A stretch of 64,000 nucleotides of DNA from Littorina saxatilis. Its lineage: Eukaryota; Mollusca; Gastropoda; Littorinimorpha; Littorinidae. The stretch covers positions 23,299,093 through 23,363,092 of the forward strand of contig NC_090247.1 of NCBI RefSeq assembly GCF_037325665.1. The letters are read 5' to 3'. A program made the translations under genes and the position numbers. The notes beneath the pieces were generated by a model. It did no database searches and was not told the origin of the DNA. It saw nothing but the letters and a program-made list of their open reading frames with translations. Shown here piece by piece: positions 48,198 to 57,703 of the stretch (its first letter is position 1; every line of letters begins with the position of its first letter).

Positions 48198-48917
48198 GGA
48201 GCCCTCAGCTCCAATTTCAAAGCTGAGGTCAACGCGCTCTCCCTTGCAGCAAGCTTCCTCAACTCAGTGGAAGAAACACCAAAGAACACTGTCTTCCTGA
48301 CCGACTCAGTCTCTGCACTACAAGCCCTCGAATCCAGCAACACAGACCAGAGCTTGGAAGAGCTGAAGCACCAGATCAGCACCCTCGCCAGGAAGTCCAC
48401 AGTCGTCCTTCAGTGGATACCAGCACACTGCGGAATCTCTGGTAACGAGAAGGCAGACGAGCTCGCCAAGAATGGCAGCAAGATGGAACAGCCAAACCAC
48501 TGCCAGTCATATCGAGAGGCAAAGACCCTCATAAAACACAGATGGAAAGAGAAATTCACCAACAAAACTTCTGGCTACAAGCCACAAAAAGACCCCCTCC
48601 ATCTCCTAAGCCGTGCTGAGCAGGCTATCATCTTCCGCCTCCGCACTGGACACTGCTGCCTCAAAGCACACCTAAGGAGGATAGGTGTAGCAGAGTCTGC
48701 CACATGTGACTGTGGAGAGGGAGATCAGACTCCAGAACATGTTCTCCAAGCATGTCCCCTCCTCGACCAACTGCGGATCCAGACATGGCCTGACCCAACA
48801 GATCTGAGGACCAAAATGTGGGGAGCACTGGAGGACCTGGAAAGAACGTCCATGTTCATGGCATCCTCCAGATTCCGAGTCTGACACAACCGTCGTACGA
48901 AGAAGAAGAAGAAGAAG
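48198..48917 (+). mobile_element. 5'-truncated LINE with RNase H domain, nested
   Basis: Inserted into the minus-strand LINE; 10-base duplication AAACATCAGC at 48188-48197 and 48918-48927, and a (GAA)n tail. The open frame (to 48884) covers most of an RNase H domain: FLTDSVSALQALESS, VLQWIPAHCGISGNEKADEL (catalytic Asp/His region). It then has the zinc-finger-like end FRLRTGHCCLKAHLRRIGVA with CDCGEGDQTPEHVLQACP. This domain order is typical of Jockey/I-type LINEs. No stop within the retained part, so it is much younger than its host LINE. Confidence 0.9.
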
Positions 48918-50230
48918 AAACATCAGCTCAGCATCATCCGGTTGTAAGTCCAACATAGCAACCTTTCTTTCCATAGTAGGGAGGTGTTCAGTTTTATCAA
49001 ACATATAAGTTTGTAAATCATTTAAATACACAGCAAACAATGCAGGTGACAAGTTTTCCCCTTGATGGACACTGGTAAAACATTGAAAGAAATCTGACTT
49101 TTGGTTACCTACCAAAACCCATGACTTGGCCTTACTATACACATTTTGAATAATATTTAGCATTCGGCATTTATACCAACATCTAACATTTTCTTCCAAA
49201 GAAAAGCTCTTTTCACATAATCAAATGCTTTTACATAATCAATAAAAAGACAATATAACTTTTTTTCTCTTTGATAGAAAGTAATCAATAATACTATGTA
49301 AAGTAAAAATGTGGTAAAGGGTTAATGACCTGCTCGAAAACCGGCTTGTTCTTCACCAATGACTGAATAATCATCAAAATATTTAGTTAGCCTATTATTC
49401 ATAACACTGGTTAATAACTTTCCAAAGCAGCTCATCAGGGTTATACCTCTGTAATTAGCTGGGTCTTCAGCATCTCCCTTTTGCCTATACATGGGGCGTA
49501 AAAGTTCACAGACCATTCGTCGGGCATGTGTCCAGAACAAAAAATTAGATTGAACAACTTTGTATATATTTTAATCAACTTCCCAGCAGAAGCTTTCAAA
49601 AACCCATTTATAATTTGATCATTTCCACAGGCTTTATTATTCTTTAACTTTTTAACTGCTTTTAAAACTTCATCTTCTGTTATCATACAATTTAAATCAG
49701 CGTTATCATTATGTACCATTTCATTTAAATTACATTCATTTTTATCAACCTCATCTTCACCTGCTGAAAACATACCTTTAAAATGTTTCAGAAAAACGTC
49801 AGAACAGACTTTTGATTATTCTTTATTTTTTTCTCTTTGGGTTCCATTACAAATCTTCCAATACGGTTTTGGGTCATGGCTTTTTAGGTTTTTAATATTT
49901 TTTACAAGGTCTGCTTGATATCTTTTAAATTGCTCATTTACTTCCTGTTCATAACTTTGACTTGTTTTGGTGCAGAGCTCACGCGAAAAGGCAGTCTTCA
50001 TTTTTGTATGTGCATTTTTTGCTTCAAAAAGGGACTTTCTCTTTTTCTCACATGTAACATTAAACCATGGACCATTTTCGGTTTTCCTTTTATACTGTTT
50101 CTTACCAACATTATTTCGTTTAAATAACCCTAACTTCTGTGCACTATTCTTCAATATATTATTAACTTCTAAAACAACTCTATTAACTTCGTCAACCGAA
50201 ACATTTTTTTTAAATACTAACAATTCATCT

Positions 50231-51364
50231 ATTGATCTGCCCCTGGCTACCAGCGAGCAGCGAGATTTTGAGCTCTCACTTTTTTCATCCAAAAGTTCTT
50301 CATTCGTTCCTATATGATGGACATTCCAGGACTACCAGTTGCCTTAGAGTCAGTTCTGCAGACTCTGGCCATGAAGTGCTCCCTGTCTTCATGGGACGTT
50401 CACGGCAAGGGGAAAACAACGACACTCGTCTTGAGATGGGACAGTGACTCAGCATCCGCCATTGGGAAACCCGAACCAGTCACTTTTGCACGCTACCGAC
50501 GCAAGTCACCGAGCGAACTCAGGCGAGACACGCAGCGTGCGGCGACAAGACAACATCAGGTCAAAGGTCAGTCACACGACGTAAACATAAACAGTGACAG
50601 CATTACAAGTGTGGAACAAAACGCTGAGTCCGGTGTTGTTGACAATGTGTTTGAGACCTCACCCAGTCAGACGGCACAGCGCCCTGATTACAACAACACC
50701 GACAATTACACGCAGGAACCGCCTGATTTGAGACATAGGCGCAATTATTTCTTATGCATAGGATCGTTCCTCAATAAAAGGTCCCAAAAAGTGTTTACCT
50801 GCTGGTCAGTCGTATATATCTAATTATTTTGTTGCAAATTATTACTGAACGCTGCACTTTCATTTTATACCGTGCAGCGACATATAAGAGTCAACTGGTT
50901 TAGTTACACCTTCGGAAATTTTGAGGGAAACTTCATGGATCGTTGAAACCTAGACAGTCTAAAAATACCTGAGCATATCGATCAACACGGACAGCAACAA
51001 CTGAGCGAACCCTATCTGTGTTTGTGGTGTGAAACGAATCCATAACATGCATGCGGCCCTGCGACTGTAAAGCCTACGATTGTTGACAGCTGACACATTT
51101 GTGTTAGTTATGTGAATCACTAACACTGACTCAGGTTTGCTTATCATGCTAAAAGTGCATGTCACACCAACAAGTACAGCTGTTTGCACAGCCAGAAATC
51201 ACTCTTGCGTTTCTCAGGAAAACAAAAATGAAGCATTATGCAAACTTGGCTAATAGTGCAATACAAGCTTCGGATGACTTGGAACACGGAAATGACGTAA
51301 CGGTTCAAAGATTTCAAGGGGTTCAAGGACACTATCGAATTCAATAAAGAAACACAAACAGCGC

Positions 51365-51395
<31 letters not shown>
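50231..51395 (+). mobile_element. Poly(A)-tailed retrocopy with target duplication
   Basis: The insertion is bounded by the 12-base duplication AACAATTCATCT (50219-50230 and 51396-51407). It ends in about 30 A residues preceded by AATAAA (near 51344) at the normal distance. It carries a 169-codon ORF (50314-50823) near its 5' end followed by about 540 non-coding bases like a 3' UTR. These are the hallmarks of LINE-mediated copying of a polyadenylated RNA: a processed copy of a host or element transcript, or a short non-LTR element. Confidence 0.85.
50314..50823 (+). CDS. ORF in the retrocopy, basic KSPSELRRD motif
   Basis: From ATG at 50314 (MMDIPGLPVALESVLQTLAM), 169 residues. Then KCSLSSWDVHGKGKTTTLVL, a beta-rich stretch, and a basic segment FARYRRKSPSELRRDTQRAA followed by a polar tail. 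The (K/R)SPS(E/Q)LRRD phrase recurs, as I remember, in many uncharacterised invertebrate proteins linked to mobile DNA. I assign no function. The frame is undisturbed, which suggests a recent copy or retained coding. Could be the N-terminal ORF of a retroelement or a host protein. Confidence 0.4.
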   Translation: MMDIPGLPVALESVLQTLAMKCSLSSWDVHGKGKTTTLVLRWDSDSASAIGKPEPVTFARYRRKSPSELRRDTQRAATRQHQVKGQSHDVNINSDSITSVEQNAESGVVDNVFETSPSQTAQRPDYNNTDNYTQEPPDLRHRRNYFLCIGSFLNKRSQKVFTCWSVVYI

Positions 51396-51398
<3 letters not shown>

Positions 51399-51457
51399 AA
51401 TTCATCTAATTGTAAATCAATATCGTTTATCAGTAAATCTTCCAGACCACAAATATA

Positions 51458-52894
51458 CTGTTCAAAAAAAGAAACGCATAGCTTGTAATATTTGGTTAAT
51501 TTAGTTATATGGCTACAAGGATATCCACCAAACTGCAGAAAATGTTTATCTGGTCGTCGACCTTTCGTCCATTGCCACAAGTGAGCTCTGCACGTGACGC
51601 ATGCGTTATCAGTGGCTACAATGTCAAAATTGCTCATTTGGCATGACCACTCGTCATGCTTCAGTGTAATCTCGTGAAACTCGGGGAATATTGAGCTCTC
51701 ACCATGTCTTCCAAAACCCATAAAAGCGGATTGTTCGCCACAAAGAAATCAGACGACAATTCAGCGACGAAAGATGGCCCGATTGAGCAGAGAAGACCGC
51801 CAAATTGCATTGGGTCGTTTACAAGCAGGCCAAAGTCAAAGTGCAATCGCCAGGCACTTCCACGTGTCCCAGAGCACCATCAGTAGACTGTGGGTCAGGT
51901 TTCAAGCCACTGGCTCCGTTGCTGACTTGCCACGAGCGGGAAGACCAAGGGCGACAACTGCTGCTCACGACCGCTTCATACGGCTCCGCCACCTCCGGAA
52001 TCGTTTCCTGTCGGCCTCATCTTCTGTCCAGGCTCTCCGCGGGCCACACCGATTATCGGACCAGACCGTGCGGAATCGCCTGCATGAAGCTGGTTTGAGA
52101 GCTCGCAGACCTCACGGAGGAGCTGTCCTCACCCGCCGCCATCGCCAGAACCGAGTGCAGTGGGGCAACCAGCACCTTCGCTGGACCGTCCGGAATCACT
52201 GGAGACACGTGTGGTTCAGCGACGAGTCCTATTTCCTGCTCCAGCGACATGATGGTCGGAGGAGGGTCTACCGGAGAGTAAACGAACGTTACGCGCCCAA
52301 CTGTGTGGATGAGGCACCCGTTCATGGTGGTGGAGGCGTCATGGTGTGGGGGGCGATCAATACCGCTGGAAGGAGCACCCTGGTGCACGTCCAAGGGCGC
52401 ATAACTGCCCAGCGATACGGGGAGGAAATTCTGCGCCCACACGCCCTTCCTCTTCTGGCTGACCAGGATGCCATATTCCAGCAGGACAACGCTCGCCCGC
52501 ACACAGCACGACTCACCACCCAGTTCCTCACCGACCACCATGTCCAGGTGCTTCCCTGGCCATCCATGTCGCCAGATCTATTGCAGGCACTTCAGGAGGA
52601 GTGGGACACCATCCCACAGCAAGATATCCGGCATCTGATCCAGTCCATGCCCAGAAGGTGCCGGGCAGTTGTTGCTGCTCAAGGCAGTCACACCCCCTAC
52701 TGACTTGACAGCCTCGGCACCCAATCGTATTGATTGACTGATTGATTTGAATATGCAAATGAACTGTGTGTGCATTCAACTGTGTCCACACCAAATTTCA
52801 AACAAATAATCTAAATATTGGATTTTCTGTTAATTTTTTCGAAAAATAAAACAAATTTGGCAAGTAGCAACTATGCGTTTCTTTTTTTGAACAG
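51458..52894 (+). mobile_element. Tc1-like transposon C
   Basis: Inverted ends CTGTTCAAAAAAAGAAACGC (51458) and its complement ending 52894, flanked by TATA/TA on both sides. Inserted in the endonuclease/linker part of the minus-strand LINE. Confidence 0.95.
51774..52703 (+). CDS. Tc1 transposase C, open but lacking the catalytic Glu
   Basis: A 309-codon frame from ATG 51774. Paired HTH domains (IALGRLQAGQSQSAIARHFH; RFIRLRHLRNRF), VRNRLHEAGLRARRPHGGAV, first Asp in VWFSDESYFL, second Asp in FQQDNARPHTARL, C-terminus CRAVVAAQGSHTPY. Where relatives read SPDLNPIEH.WD.L followed by a spacer, this copy reads SPDLLQALQEEWDTI. About 28 residues, including the third catalytic residue, are missing in frame (junction near 52577-52582). 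The enzyme should be catalytically dead while still able to bind ends, a potential repressor. I chose this start because it precedes the first HTH at the usual distance. Confidence 0.85.
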   Translation: MARLSREDRQIALGRLQAGQSQSAIARHFHVSQSTISRLWVRFQATGSVADLPRAGRPRATTAAHDRFIRLRHLRNRFLSASSSVQALRGPHRLSDQTVRNRLHEAGLRARRPHGGAVLTRRHRQNRVQWGNQHLRWTVRNHWRHVWFSDESYFLLQRHDGRRRVYRRVNERYAPNCVDEAPVHGGGGVMVWGAINTAGRSTLVHVQGRITAQRYGEEILRPHALPLLADQDAIFQQDNARPHTARLTTQFLTDHHVQVLPWPSMSPDLLQALQEEWDTIPQQDIRHLIQSMPRRCRAVVAAQGSHTPY

Positions 52895-53230
52895 TATATA
52901 ATCGGTTTCCAAATCTGCTTTCCATTTCGGTCTTCCTTCGAAATGTTCTGTTACATTACAAACATGCACTTCGTTCCTCACGTCATCATCACAACCATGA
53001 TTTAAAACATTTTGTCCAGAAATACAATCAAGCTTAATTACTAAGGGGCAGTGAACATCCGAGAACAATTCACAAAACAAATTCTTTGATGATATGAAGG
53101 GTGGTGCCTTGCCGTTCTCTGAAGCACCAACCACAAAATTGGATTCTCTCGCTTCGTGAGAAGTGAAAGCACTCACATAACACAGGGAAGGCGACAACCT
53201 GAAACTGACAAGTGAACCAACAGACAAACA

Positions 53231-53358
53231 TCTAAATTACTGTCCTAATTGGGTTATGATGGGTGCTTTTTATTAATCCTTCAAGTAAACAAGACGCTCT
53301 TTGAATAACGTTTCGAACTTTATGCCTAGAAAGTCTCATTCTGCTGGTTCATTTTTCT
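53231..53358. other. Spacer and receptor 3' flank
   Basis: Contains the downstream side of the receptor's last exon on the minus strand; no clear AATAAA on that strand nearby. Confidence 0.4.
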
Positions 53359-53700
53359 TCAAAACTTCACGTTGGAAGTGACGTGGGAAGAAAAATGGGT
53401 TTGAGGGTGGGAGGTGGTTGTGGTGGGCTGAGAGGGCGTCGATCTGACGTCCTTCCTGCAGCCCAGCTTGACTGCCAACATGGCGGCCACACGGCGGTTG
53501 GTGACGTAGGACAGGAATAGCAGGACGCCCTGACCGCCATTGGCCAGGATGGAGAAGAACTGCAGCCAATCCACGCCCAGCCCTTCAGCAACAAGGGAGA
53601 TGATCCAGGTGGCGCCGGTCAGGACGGACAGTCGTGCGCATGCGTATACGTGTTGCTTGGAGTCTCGTTCGTCGCTTTTGAGGGGGTTGAGCTTCGTGAT
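53359..53700 (-). CDS. Last exon of a family B-like 7TM receptor (TM6-TM7, tail)
   Basis: Minus-strand exon from 53700 (acceptor TTGATAG) to TGA at 53361-53359; 113 codons starting in phase 0. Reads ITKLNPLKSDERDSKQHVYA, TM6 CARLSVLTGATWIISLVAEG, a short loop, TM7 WLQFFSILANGGQGVLLFLS then YVTNRRVAAML, and a Ser/Thr-rich cytoplasmic tail ending NVKF. TM7 wording (N-G-G-Q-G..LF) matches secretin/adhesion-type receptors. It follows directly in frame from the exon ending at 54971. Confidence 0.85.
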   Translation of the reverse strand: MTKLNPLKSDERDSKQHVYACARLSVLTGATWIISLVAEGLGVDWLQFFSILANGGQGVLLFLSYVTNRRVAAMLAVKLGCRKDVRSTPSQPTTTTSHPQTHFSSHVTSNVKF

Positions 53701-53789
53701 CTATCAATCAGTCAACCAATCATTCAATCAATCAATTAAACAATCAGTCAATGACACCAACATTAAAACTCTTTCTCTTTCTTTTTCTC

Positions 53790-53970
<181 letters not shown>

Positions 53971-54129
53971 TTATCAAACGACAACATCGGGAAACATTTC
54001 CCACAAAGTATTTTAGTGCGAAACACAGGATGAGTCTGAAAATTCGTTGACCGATTTGATGACACCCTTTAAGGAAAAGCTCACTGGGATGGTCACAAGA
54101 AAAGGAAAAGTGTTTGCACGTGCAACAAT

Positions 54130-54970
54130 TCACCATGTGGATGCGACGTACAGTCAGGGCTAACAGCACGAGGTTGAGCGACAGCAGTACTCACCATGTG
54201 GATGACAGTCAGGGCGAACAGCACGAGGTTGAGCGACAGCAGTACTCACCATTTCAGTCAGGGCGAACAGCACGAGGTTGAGCGACAGCAGTACTCACCA
54301 TGTGGATGACAGTCAGGGCGAACAGCACGAGGTTGAGCGACAGCAGTACTCACCATTTCAGTCAGGGCGAACAGCACGAGGTTGAGCGACAGCAGTACTC
54401 ACCATGTGGATGCGACGTACAGTCAGGGCGAACAGCACGAGGTTCAGCGACAGCAGTACTCACCATGTGGATGCGACGTACAGTCAGGGCTAACAGCACG
54501 AGGTTGAGCGACAGCAGTACTCACCATTTCAGTCAGGGCGAACAGCACAAGGTTGAGTGACAGCAGTACTCACCATGTGGATGCGACGTACAGTCAGGGC
54601 GAACAGCACAAGGTTGAGCGACAGCAGTACTCACCATGTGGATGACAGTCAGGGCTAACAGCACGAGGTTGAGCGACAGCAGTACTCACCATGTGGATGA
54701 CAGTCAGGGCGAACAGCACGAGGTTGAGCGACAGCAGTACTCACCATTTCAGTCAGGGCGAACAGCACAAGGTTGAGCGACAGCAGTACTCACCATGTGG
54801 ATGCGACGTACAGTCAGGGCGAACAGCACGAGGTTGAGCGACAGCAGTACTCACCATGTGGATGCGACGTACAGTCAGGGCTAACAGCACGAGGTTGAGC
54901 GACAGCAGTACTCACCATGTGGATGACAGTCAGGGCGAACAGCACGAGGTTCAGCGACAGCAGTACTCAC
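54130..54970 (-). repeat. Tandem array of exon end plus 5' splice site
   Basis: About 15 full copies plus a degenerate outermost copy of a 48-61 base unit, on the minus strand CTCAACCTCGTGCTGTTCGC (NLVLFALT), a variable link, CACATG and the donor GTGAGTACTG. Three classes differ by multiples of six bases at the link: TVRRIHM (61 bases), TVIHM (55) and TEM (about 49). Donors lie near 54188, 54242, 54291, 54346, 54399, 54458, 54518, 54566, 54625, 54680, 54738, 54786, 54845, 54906 and 54970. The unit is a copy of the last 50 or so bases of the TM5 exon. Confidence 0.95.
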
Positions 54971-56273
54971 CATGTGGATGCGACGTACAGTCAGGGCGAA
55001 CAGCACGAGGTTGAGCGACAGCAGCAGCGACGCGGGCAACACCACGGCCAGTCCTACCAGCAGCGTGCCGTCCAGGTAGCAGCTGACGTCACTGTAACCA
55101 AAGCTGCCCCCGTCTGTGATCAAGGCGCGTGTCATCACCAACGCCCCAACAACAGCTGCAGGCGCCAGGATGGAGACGAGGATGTTGCGGGCCAGCCTCC
55201 GCCGCTGGGACGACGCCGAGGTTTGGTGGCGTGTGCTGGCGGAAAAGGTGCGGAACATGTGCGTGGAGCAGACGGAGGTCCAGCAGAAGACGCTGAGCCA
55301 GGTCGCGTGCACCAGCACGCCCAGCGCGCGACACCACGCCCCTGACGCCACGCGGTGCGAGGCAAGCAGCAGTGACAGTTGTGCCAGCAGCAGCGCGCAG
55401 CACGTGCCCATGGTGTTGAGGCCGGGCAGGGAGCGCAGTGCCGGCAGCACACAGTACACGGCCAGCGTCAGCAGCAGGCACAGCATGGACAACGGCATCA
55501 CCACCATCGTCAGCACGTACTGCCACGACAGCTCTCCCGTCACCGGGCCTGCAGGAGACCGCTGGAGACTGTTGAGGGCGTCGAGACACACGTAGAGCCT
55601 GTCCTCCATCAGCCAGCTCTGCCGCACGTCAGTCAGCTCCACCTCAACGTCGCTAAACATCAGCGTCACCTTCACGAACGTCCTGTTGTCTGCCGATGTC
55701 TGCCTGTTGTCTGCTGCTGTCTCCAGCCTGTTGTCTGCCGCTGTCTGCAGCCTGTACTCGGAGCGGTTGAACACAGCGTGTGGACACACCAGCAGGGGCG
55801 ACAGGGGGACTCGTTCCTCCACTTCGAATCGTGGGTCGTACTGAGCAAAAAAGTCCTCTTCGTACCTAGTGAACTGTACATACGTCTCTACAGCCTGAGC
55901 TCTGTCACTGGCAGTCGAGAGCTGTAGTGTGAGAGTGACAAACCCCTGGCTGGCCGAGTCTTGGCTGACCGAGTCTTGGCTGACCGAGTTTTCGCTGACT
56001 GAGTCTTGGCTGACCGAGTTTTCGCTGACTGAGTCTTGGCTGACCGAGTCTTGGCTGACCGAGTCTTGGTCGACCGAGTCCTGTGTGACCGAGTCTTGGC
56101 TGACCGAGTCTTGGCTGACCGACACCTTGCTGACCGAATCTTGGTTGACCGAGTACTGGCTGACCGAGTCTTGGTTGACCGAGTCTTGGCTGACCGAGAC
56201 CTGGCTGACCGAGTCTTGGCTGACCGAGTTTTCGCTGACTGAGTCTTGGCTGACCGAGTCTTGGCTGACCGAG
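54971..56273 (-). CDS. Family B-like 7TM receptor exon: stalk, ectodomain, TM1-TM5
   Basis: Open on the minus strand from the right boundary at 56273 to the donor GTGAGT at 54970. From an in-frame Met at 56125 there are 385 codons. Parts: DSVSQ stalk repeats (to about 60); ectodomain with CPHAVFNRSEYRL and FVKVTLMFSDVEVEL..VC (about 114-180), which contains a small TAADNRLETAADNR repeat; TM1 (202-226); TM2 (236-256); TM3 (264-290); TM4 (312-335); TM5 (351-379). Cys265 and Cys349 are placed for the conserved TM3-loop disulphide. No GPS motif is visible, so it looks closer to Methuselah-like than to classical adhesion receptors. The true start lies beyond the inserted retrotransposon, probably outside the window. 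Confidence 0.8.
55950..56273. repeat. 15-bp coding minisatellite, left part
   Basis: About 21 units of the type CTTGGCTGACCGAGT, coding DSVSQ on the minus strand with variants such as NSVSE. The same array continues right of the inserted element at 63802-64000. Confidence 0.95.
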
Positions 56274-57669
56274 TGTCACGGACAACACACGAGGATATGC
56301 GTCTCCACTGTCTTTTTGCACTTTCAAGACGCTAGTGTATTACCGCGCGCTAATAAGACGCTAAGGGGAGACAACTAGAGGGAACGGAAGTAAAAGGACA
56401 CACGTGAGGCAGACGTTCTTTTCACACTTGACTCGGTGACGAGAGGAGCTGAAGTTTTGTATGGGAGGGTCGGCGAGCATTTGTTTGTCGCCTGGAAGAC
56501 CTTATTCATCCTACTCGTAGGGCGGAGGGCTACCCTAGTAGCTTAGCTATCCCAAGGATTAGTTGTATCCTGTCTTCAGTTGTCACCGGTGGTTTTTGTG
56601 TTGTTCATGAGCTGATGAGGTGAGACCACGTGTTCCATGTAAGTCATTCATAATTATGCTTGTACCAAGGGAAAGTGTTCCCTGTCCCCTTTCTTTGTTA
56701 CCCATTCTGTAGTGTGTGTAGTATGTAATATTTTTTTTAAAATGCTGCTTTTGTTGATGCAATTTATGTAATTTTGCCGTTCATTGTTCTAAACATTTTC
56801 TCTGGTGCCCTTCGTTTTTCTGGAAGCTAAATGAAAGTGAAACATGCTGTTATAATTAGGACAGGGGTTTAATCTTTTATTTTGGGGCTGGCTGGCACAG
56901 AGAGAGAATGTTTAGAATAGGCATTTGTGACAAAACACTGAGAGTGAATTAGTATTGTTCCAGCTCTCATCTCCTTGCTTCGCTTCGCTTGGTTCTTCTT
57001 CTTTTCATCTCATCGTCGTCATCGCACTTCGTCATATTCTCGTCTTGGGACTGTGGGGTTTCACACCAGAAGGCGTAAAGCGGTTGAGCGTGCAGAATTG
57101 GGTCCCTGCGACTGACTACGTGGCATCAAGGACGCGCCTGCACGCGACTTTCCATGGGCCACGCCTGTTGTGGAACTGCAGTAACTTTGAGCGAACTCTG
57201 AAGACGGACACTGGGTCACAATCTGCAGCTGAGTACTTTTCATTCTCTGCTCTGTAATAGCCACGCCCATCAGCCCCTCTGTTCTATAACCTGCAATAGA
57301 CATTTTTGATTGTTTTCTTGTGCGGCCAGTTTACAGGCATGTTGAGTGCCTTGAGGCCACAACTGGCAGTTATTTTCTTGTGTACAGAACTACAGACAAT
57401 TCCTTGACGTTGTTAGACCGCTTCGGTGAAGTGCTCCGTCCGGTCCCAGCCTGTATAGATATCATTTAGTTTAGTCGCCATAGCAGAGATCCGCTGTCGT
57501 TAGTGTGTGAGTGTGTTATTAGGGTGCGTGAGCGTTATTTGTTGCGTGAGGTTGATTTACGGAAGTCTAGGTCGTATAACTGTTACATGTTTTTTGTTTA
57601 TTTTTCTTAACTGAATAAACTTCTTGCCTATACACAAATTGTTATGCCTCTGGCGATGGATACGTGACA
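56274..57669 (+). repeat. 5' LTR
   Basis: About 1396 bases, TG...CA termini with the short inverted repeat TGTCACG/CGTGACA. An AATAAA lies near 57613, close to the right end. Confidence 0.95.
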
Positions 57670-57703
57670 ATTTTGGGGGCCAAGCCGGGATTTCGCCATT
57701 TGT

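Larger units (their letters stand above)
46666..53230 (-). mobile_element. Old minus-strand LINE carrying five later insertions
   Basis: Reading right to left: endonuclease C-terminus (53227-52895, with FSDVHCPLVIKL); linker (50218-49816); RT fingers (KLKNNKACGNDQIINGFLKA); PANYRGITLMSCFGKLLTSV and GEEQAGFRAGH; SVHQGENLSPALFAVYLNDL; a degraded YADD region; KTKIVVFSRSKIRKLP; MLYGCEVWGPN; and a zinc-finger-like C-terminus (CVKCQSGELGDEFHYIFQC). Stops and frame changes occur throughout, so it is old. Its clade is not assigned; the wording matches a group common in cnidarians and molluscs. Later insertions split it at 47420, 47528, 48198, 50231 and 51458. Confidence 0.8.

Noticed and set aside
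48159-48884. A host RNase H-like gene of 241 codons
   Set aside because: Bounded by a 10-base target duplication and a (GAA)n tail; it is the 3' end of an inserted LINE.
54917-55927. Plus-strand ORFs (142-182 codons) opposite the receptor exon
   Set aside because: Shadow frames of a GC-rich coding exon; the minus strand has the transmembrane pattern and splice site.
55929-56378. Plus-strand ORF of TESWL repeats
   Set aside because: Antisense reading of the DSVSQ-coding minisatellite, running into the LTR.
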